This document shows, piece by piece, positions 59,329-64,000 of a stretch of DNA of 64,000 nucleotides. This stretch comes from VRUE01 sp963780815 (GTDB lineage: Bacteria; Actinomycetota; Thermoleophilia; Solirubrobacterales; 70-9): NCBI GenBank assembly GCA_963780815.1, contig CAWADG010000004.1, positions 372,001-436,000 on the forward strand. The letters run 5' to 3'. The stretch's first letter is position 1; every line of letters starts with the position of its first letter. The translations under genes were made by a program, and so were the position numbers. The notes below the pieces were generated by a model. The model saw only the letters and a list, made by a program, of their open reading frames with translations, ran no database searches and was not told the origin of the DNA.

Positions 59329-62300
59329 TCAGCCCCGCCCGCCGGTCGCATTGCGCCTGTGACGCTTCTTCTTCTTGTGGTGATGCTTCTTGTGGTGATG
59401 GGTCTTGCCCTTACCCCGATTCGGCACCGGACTGCCCGGGCCGTGGAAGGCCGAGCTTCCCTGGAAGTCGAGCGGCGGCGAGGGCTGGAGCGGTCCCTGG
59501 CAGGCGTCTTCGGCGCAATGCGCCGGAGGGTTCGGCGCCGGGAATCCAGGGCCGCCGACCACGGCGGCATAGACGTTTCCGTATTTGTGAGTCTCGTGGC
59601 CGGTCAGCGCCACCGTCGCGGCCGAGAAGACGAGGGTCCTGCCGTCTTCGCTGGCACCCCATAGGTCGGGCTGCGCGAGGAATCCTTCGAACTCGACTTC
59701 GCCGTTCGTCACGAGCCGGGTGACGCCGTTGTGCCACTCATAGACGTCTGTGGACCCATTGATGTCCTGCGGGACGAGCGCCGCTTCGGTCGCGAATCCA
59801 ACGGTCGACCCGTCGTCCGACAGAGAGGTGGCCGCACCGAATCCGTTGCTGACGCCACCGGTTGCAGGCTCCGTCGTGCCCTGGCACGAGACGCATTCCG
59901 TGTATCCGGTTTCATCGTCGTAGCGATAGACCTGGATGGCGTTGTTGGCCGCTTCGCCGAATTTGGTCAGTCTCAGGCCGGTGTCATCGGCCGTCGTGCC
60001 CGTCAGGTTGGAGAGGAAGACAAAGGTGTTGCCGTCTCGCGTGGTCTGGAAGTTGTAGTCGCCGACGCAGCCGCCCACTCCGTCTTCCGCCACGAAATCG
60101 ATCTCTTCGTGATGGATCACGAACATCCGACCGACAGCGCAGCTGCCTCCTTCGCTGAACGGTTTGCGTGCCCAGAAGTAGACGTGCGAGAGATCTTCCG
60201 AGACGGTCACGTTTTCGATCCCGTAACCCGCGACGACAGGAGGCATTTCGCCGCAGGTGAGACAGGTCGCGCCGGCGCCGTCTTTCCACTCGTAGAAGTT
60301 GCGTTCTTCGTTCGGGTATTCGCCATCGACTTTCTCGTAGATCACCCGGGTGCCGTCCTCATTCGTCCTGATGAAGCTGCCCCCGGACGAGATCTTGGTG
60401 ATGCTGCTGGTTTCCCGGTCGATCATGTATATGCCGGGTTCTTCACACGGTTCGCTGAGGCCGTTGCTCTGCACGAAGACCCGGGAGAGCGATCCGAGAG
60501 AGACGTTGCTGTAACGCGTCGAGGGAACTTCGTAGCCGCACGCGGGGGTGGGCAGGATGTGGTCCTGTCCCCCCGCCTGATGCGAGACCAGCTGTTTTGT
60601 CCGCGGATTGAAGTAATTGACCCACTGGCCGTCATCGGAAACGCTGATCGCGGAGAGTTTCGGGACACCGGGGTCCGCAAGAACTTCCTGTTCTCCAGAC
60701 CTCGTGACTCGAACGAAGGTGTGGTCGCAGAAGCCAAGGCCGATTTCGAAGCAATCGGTGGTGTAGAAGACGACCGTGCTGAAATCTCGTGAAGCGGCCG
60801 AGGCTATGTAGGACGAGTCTCCGCCATGGACCTGCTGGCTGGCGGGCACGCCGAACGGAAGCGACGTCCAGCCTGTCGGGGTGCTGACGTCCCGGCTCGA
60901 TAGATAGAGCTGTCCGAAGCCCGTGTAGCTCTGGGGCGAGCCCGAGGGCGTTGCCCACATGACTTCGCTTCCATTGGGAGACACCGATTCTTCCTGGAGG
61001 ATCGGGAGGGTCTCCTGGTTGCCGTCATCGGGGTTGTTGACCAACTCGATGTCTCGCGGCGCCCATACCTCATCAGCGGTGGAATAGGTGGTGAATTCGT
61101 AGTCTCCGCTGGTCACGGTTCCCGCTGGGTTCGTCGCCACGAGGCGGAAGTGGTAGGTCGTCGACGGTTCGAGTTCGCGGATCCGCTCGAAGACTCCGCC
61201 GGGCCCATACTGGCTGCCGGCGTCACCTTCGCCTTCAACCGGAGCCCTTTCTCCGTAGGCGGTCGTTTTCCCCCATTCGAAGTAATAGGTGGCAGGCGAG
61301 TTCTCCGGATCGACCATGCCCTGGATCGTCGCTTCGGTGTCGGTGAGGTGACTCGGAGCCACCAACGAGATCCTCGGTTCTTCGAAGGCCGTTTTGACTT
61401 TCGCAATCGGCGACGTGGTCGTCCCGCCTCCGAATTCGCGGCTCCCAACCAGCCTGTATTCGTAGGTGGTGTTGGGAATCAGTTCGGTGATGCCCTGGCT
61501 CGCTTCGATATCCGTATTTCCGTTGCCGATGTCGATCGGCGGCTGCGGACTGGCGGTCCACGGGATCGTCCCGGCCTGGCGATATTCGAAATGCCAGAAC
61601 GTTTTGAGCGTCGTACCTTCCGGGTTGACGGAACCATTCAGGGTCACGCTTCTCGCCGCGACCTGCGTCGGCGGTTTGAGCGCCACCGCCGGAACGGTTT
61701 CCGGTATCCCGAGGATGATCGCCGGTCCGCCGAACGGATCGTTGGGGAAGGTCCCGACGTAGATGTGAGGGATTGACGGATCGACGGCGATCGAGCCCTG
61801 GGTAGGGTACGGCATTCCGATACCGTGCTCGATGAGCAGTTTGCCTGCGGAATTGAACTCGCCAACCTCGGTTTTTCCGGTGGCGTTGTTGATCATCATC
61901 ACGTAGAGATGGGTTTCGCCCGGTTGTTCGGTTCCCGGTGCCGGCACCATGCCGACCGGCGAGAATTCCTGGAACGCCGGAACGACGATTTCGCCGAGCG
62001 GGTTTCCGGTGTCCGAGTAGGTCTTGAATCCGTTCGAGGTCTGCTGGTAGATGATTTCGTTGAAGATCGCGACCTGGTTTACGACGCCGGGGGTTTCGAT
62101 CGTTTCGATGTATTTGCCGTTCGGCGCGTAGATCGACGTTTTCCCGTTGCTCGGGATATAGACGTTTCCCGTATCCGGATCGACCGCGGCGATCGAATTG
62201 ACGATCGCGCGTTCGCCTTCGTTGCTGCCGGGCTGACAGACGTCCCCTGAGGCTTTTGTGCAGACATCCCCCAGGGTTGTTTCGTTGACCCTGCGCCCGA

Positions 62301-62745
62301 AGGTGAGGATGAATTCGCCGGTTTCAGAGAACTTCGAAATCCGGTTGTTGGCGAGCGGGCCGCCGCTCTCGCTGACATACACGTCCCCGGAGGTTTGGTC
62401 CACGGAGATGCCGACGCTCGAGTACTTACCGAGCTGGCCGGCGCCGGTCCCTTCCGAGCCGAAGGTGAATTTGTAGTTCCCGTTCGAATCGAAGACCAGG
62501 ACGTGGCTGTTGTTCGGGTCGAGGAGGTAGAGGTCGCCCGTTTTCTTGTTTATGTCGAGCGAGTTGGCGTAATAGTATTCGCCGAGCACTCCTTCGTGAC
62601 AGCATTTGCCGATGATCCCGATCGTCGAAAGCGGTTGGACCGCTGAGGCGCCGCTTACTCCGGCGGCCATCCCGAGCACGCTGGCGACCACCGTCAAATG
62701 GAGCGCCAGGATGAAGCGACGCCGGAGCCGTACGGAAATGGGCAC
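59329..62745 (-). CDS. Giant secreted NHL / FnIII-like / propeller surface protein
   Basis: GTG 62745 is preceded by GGGAG and gives a signal peptide (ILALHLTVVASVLGMAAGVS). The 1138-residue product has NHL repeats to about residue 300 (NSLDINKKTGDLYLLDPNNS; GISVDQTSGDVYVSESGG), two FnIII-like units (TTYEYRLVGSREFGGGTT; STTYHFRLVATNPAGTV) and a C-terminal TolB/WD40-like region of about 450 residues (MWATPSGSPQSYTGFGQLYL; FSTVVFYTTD). It ends in a tail of alternating His and Lys (HHHKKHHHKKKKRHRR). First gene of the six-gene exported-protein operon. Confidence 0.87.
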   Translation of the reverse strand: MPISVRLRRRFILALHLTVVASVLGMAAGVSGASAVQPLSTIGIIGKCCHEGVLGEYYYANSLDINKKTGDLYLLDPNNSHVLVFDSNGNYKFTFGSEGTGAGQLGKYSSVGISVDQTSGDVYVSESGGPLANNRISKFSETGEFILTFGRRVNETTLGDVCTKASGDVCQPGSNEGERAIVNSIAAVDPDTGNVYIPSNGKTSIYAPNGKYIETIETPGVVNQVAIFNEIIYQQTSNGFKTYSDTGNPLGEIVVPAFQEFSPVGMVPAPGTEQPGETHLYVMMINNATGKTEVGEFNSAGKLLIEHGIGMPYPTQGSIAVDPSIPHIYVGTFPNDPFGGPAIILGIPETVPAVALKPPTQVAARSVTLNGSVNPEGTTLKTFWHFEYRQAGTIPWTASPQPPIDIGNGNTDIEASQGITELIPNTTYEYRLVGSREFGGGTTTSPIAKVKTAFEEPRISLVAPSHLTDTEATIQGMVDPENSPATYYFEWGKTTAYGERAPVEGEGDAGSQYGPGGVFERIRELEPSTTYHFRLVATNPAGTVTSGDYEFTTYSTADEVWAPRDIELVNNPDDGNQETLPILQEESVSPNGSEVMWATPSGSPQSYTGFGQLYLSSRDVSTPTGWTSLPFGVPASQQVHGGDSSYIASAASRDFSTVVFYTTDCFEIGLGFCDHTFVRVTRSGEQEVLADPGVPKLSAISVSDDGQWVNYFNPRTKQLVSHQAGGQDHILPTPACGYEVPSTRYSNVSLGSLSRVFVQSNGLSEPCEEPGIYMIDRETSSITKISSGGSFIRTNEDGTRVIYEKVDGEYPNEERNFYEWKDGAGATCLTCGEMPPVVAGYGIENVTVSEDLSHVYFWARKPFSEGGSCAVGRMFVIHHEEIDFVAEDGVGGCVGDYNFQTTRDGNTFVFLSNLTGTTADDTGLRLTKFGEAANNAIQVYRYDDETGYTECVSCQGTTEPATGGVSNGFGAATSLSDDGSTVGFATEAALVPQDINGSTDVYEWHNGVTRLVTNGEVEFEGFLAQPDLWGASEDGRTLVFSAATVALTGHETHKYGNVYAAVVGGPGFPAPNPPAHCAEDACQGPLQPSPPLDFQGSSAFHGPGSPVPNRGKGKTHHHKKHHHKKKKRHRRNATGGRG

Positions 62746-63029
62746 ACCACTCCCATCCACGTCAGAGCCATGAGCGGTCGCGAAGATTGCAGGTGCTATG
62801 CGGCCGAGGAGCGAACCCCCCCGCAGACTCGATTCCGCGGACGATGCCTTCCCGTGGCCTCTCACGTCGGTCTCTCCTTGTCCCTCTGAGCCCCGGGCGG
62901 CACCCACGCTGCCCGGAACGGCTCCCTGCTTTCCGTCACTTCCCTGCCCGCCTCCCCGGCGAGCGCGACCACTGTAGAGAATCCAGGCTATAAATGCAAA
63001 CCGTGTCGTTTACAGAGCTAAACTCGATG

Positions 63030-63170
63030 GGAATCTCGCCTGCAAATCGCGCTTTCCAGCCGAAGGTAAAGAGGAATTCTCCGTTGTTGTTGGAGAGCTG
63101 GACCCGGCTCATGTTCGGGTCGGCGCATAGACATCTCCCGTTTCAGTCGACGTCGACGCCGTTGATCTTC
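63030..63170 (-). pseudogene. Decayed NHL-repeat gene fragment
   Basis: On the minus strand three short pieces in different frames read in the order INGVDVD, then TETGDVYAP, then DPNMSRVQLSNNNGEFLFTF. This is the layout of one NHL blade (compare GISVDQTSGDVYVSE in the neighbouring gene). At least two frame changes separate them. It is a remnant of a further propeller gene upstream of the operon. Confidence 0.6.
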
Positions 63171-63379
63171 AGCGGCGTGGACCGGTCGGGTGTTCGATCC
63201 AACGAACGATGCCTTCACCCGGCTGCTCACCGATACCGCCTCCTTGTCCCCGTGGTTCCCCAAGTCACACGGGCCGGAGTCGCGCCGAGGCGGCTCGCAC
63301 ATTGGCGCGTTGCCCTATCCGTTGCCCTCTGCGCCAAAACACCGCGCCGGGAGGCGGCGTATTTGGCTTTCTAGAGCGA

Positions 63380-63453
63380 TGGGGCGGGCTGGACTCGAAC
63401 CAGCGACCGACGGATTATGAGTCCGCTGCTCTGACCGACTGAGCTACCGCCCC
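63380..63453 (-). tRNA. tRNA-Met (CAT), elongator-type
   Basis: The minus strand folds into a complete cloverleaf: acceptor GGGGCGG/CCGCCCC, D-arm with AGCTCAGTCGGTCAGAGC, anticodon loop CTCATAA (anticodon CAT), and T-arm GCTGG TTCGAGT CCAGC, then discriminator A. CCA is not encoded. It resembles actinobacterial elongator tRNA-Met rather than initiator tRNA or the lysidine-modified tRNA-Ile. Its last 44 nt are the repeated core of the island, so it is the likely attachment site and has been kept intact by the insertions. Confidence 0.93.
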
Positions 63454-63512
63454 TGAGCGCGAGCGTAGCGACTGCGGAGGGCGGCGGGATGCGAGCGATA
63501 CGCTCCCGAGCG

Positions 63513-63929
63513 ATGCAGTTGCCGGAGAGTGCAAAGGAGCTGATCGAGGGAGGAGCGCTGGGCCACCTCGTCACCCTCAACGAGGACGGTTCGCCTCAAG
63601 TCACATGCGTCTGGGTCGGTATCGACGGCGGCGATCTGGTGAGCGGGCATCTCAAATCCGATCAGCGCAAGATCCAGAACGTCAGCCGCGATCCGCGGGT
63701 GACGCTCTCATTCGAGGGGTCCGAGATACAGCCGCCGGGCCTCAAGCAGTATCTGATCGTCCACGGCCGCGCGGCGGTCGAGGAGGGCGGGGCCCCGGAG
63801 CTCCTGCAGGAGCTCGCGCACGTCTACCTCGGGCCCGAGGTCAAGTTCCCGCCGATGGATGACCCGCCGCCGGGGGTGCGAATCCGTACGACGATCGATC
63901 GGATTGGCGGCATCGGGCCCTGGGCCTGA
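63513..63929 (+). CDS. PPOX-class (probably F420-dependent) flavin/deazaflavin oxidoreductase
   Basis: The 138-residue product has the split-barrel pattern of PPOX-class F420-binding proteins (GALGHLVTLNEDGSPQVTCV; HLKSDQRKIQNVSRDPRVTL; YLIVHGRAAVEEGGAPELL). Actinobacterial members reduce various substrates with F420H2. ATG 63513 gives the family N-terminus. It lies just outside the island, beyond the 5' end of tRNA-Met. Confidence 0.88.
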   Translation: MQLPESAKELIEGGALGHLVTLNEDGSPQVTCVWVGIDGGDLVSGHLKSDQRKIQNVSRDPRVTLSFEGSEIQPPGLKQYLIVHGRAAVEEGGAPELLQELAHVYLGPEVKFPPMDDPPPGVRIRTTIDRIGGIGPWA

Positions 63930-63973
63930 AGCCGGGGCTCGACGGGGTCCTCGCGGGGCGGTAGGTTTACGCG

Positions 63974-64000
63974 ATGCGCCGGTCCAGCTTGGCTCTGGTG
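63974..64000 (+). CDS. Start of a further gene (cut by window edge)
   Basis: ATG 63974 opens nine codons (MRRSSLALV) that look like the start of a signal peptide. TAGGTT ends 6 nt upstream, as in other putative leaderless genes. Too short to identify. Confidence 0.35.

Larger units (their letters stand above)
32604..63423. mobile_element. Tandem tRNA-Met-integrated cassette array / genomic island
   Basis: The region is bounded on the right by the 3' half of an intact tRNA-Met gene (63380-63423) and on the left by a copy of the same 44 nt (32604). Further copies at 36611, 37756, 39642 and 43098 divide it. Spacings are 4.0, 1.1, 1.9, 3.5 and 20.3 kb. Most internal copies continue into a related arm ending in paired GGGACAAA motifs. 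Cargo is dominated by exported proteins on the minus strand. Known: tRNA 3' ends are common attB sites, and tandem insertion yields exactly such repeats. No tyrosine integrase gene is visible; one serine recombinase lies inside. Mobility is inferred. Confidence 0.72.

Overview
The window looks like a high-GC actinobacterial chromosome, most likely a deep-branching lineage such as Thermoleophilia/Solirubrobacterales. This is an inference from the gene content: a yebC-ruvCAB-secDF cluster, a PPOX/F420-type oxidoreductase, MmyB-type and RpiR regulators, many start codons lying 6-7 nt behind a TANNNT box (leaderless genes), and large secreted NHL/beta-propeller proteins. No rRNA, CRISPR array or replication origin was seen. 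One tRNA gene is present.

Layout. Positions 1-32.5 kb look like ordinary chromosome: protein export and Holliday junction genes (secDF, a zinc-ribbon/PAS gene, ruvB, ruvA, ruvC, yebC, all minus strand); vitamin B6 synthesis (pdxS, pdxT) overlapping an M29 aminopeptidase; an RpiR regulator; a four-gene operon of membrane and zinc-motif proteins; YjbQ and an NTF2-like protein; a secreted protein whose paralogue lies at 52.6 kb; an LEA-like lipoprotein; a frame-interrupted hydrolase; a GT87 glycosyltransferase; an XRE/MmyB regulator with two matching operators next to an FAD oxidoreductase; an atypical Nramp transporter; an M48 protease/DUF4389 pair; a hydrolase-cyclase fusion; a VOC protein, a GT1 glycosyltransferase and small secreted or unknown proteins.

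From 32.6 to 63.4 kb the sequence is bounded and subdivided by copies of the 3' half of a tRNA-Met gene. The intact tRNA-Met(CAT) is at 63380-63453 (minus strand). Five further copies of its last 44 nt, at 32604, 36611, 37756, 39642 and 43098, each lead into a related roughly 100-nt arm that usually ends in paired GGGACAAA motifs. A core-less arm remnant lies at 45.15 kb. Between copies sit one to four genes, mostly for secreted beta-propeller, Ig-like or phosphoesterase proteins. This resembles a tandem array of tRNA-integrated cassettes. No tyrosine integrase is visible; the only recombinase is a small serine recombinase at 47.8 kb in a patch of different composition.

The right 13 kb of the island (49.5-62.7 kb) is one tightly packed minus-strand operon of six exported proteins: two giant surface proteins with His/Lys/Arg-rich tails, an NHL/FnIII-like protein, a small secreted protein, a lipoprotein and a subtilase with a PASTA-like C-terminus. 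A decayed NHL gene lies between its promoter region and the tRNA.

At least five genes (ruvB, the hydrolase twice, and two small island genes) carry single-base frame breaks, some next to homopolymer runs. Sequence error, decay and phase variation must be separated before biological weight is given to them.
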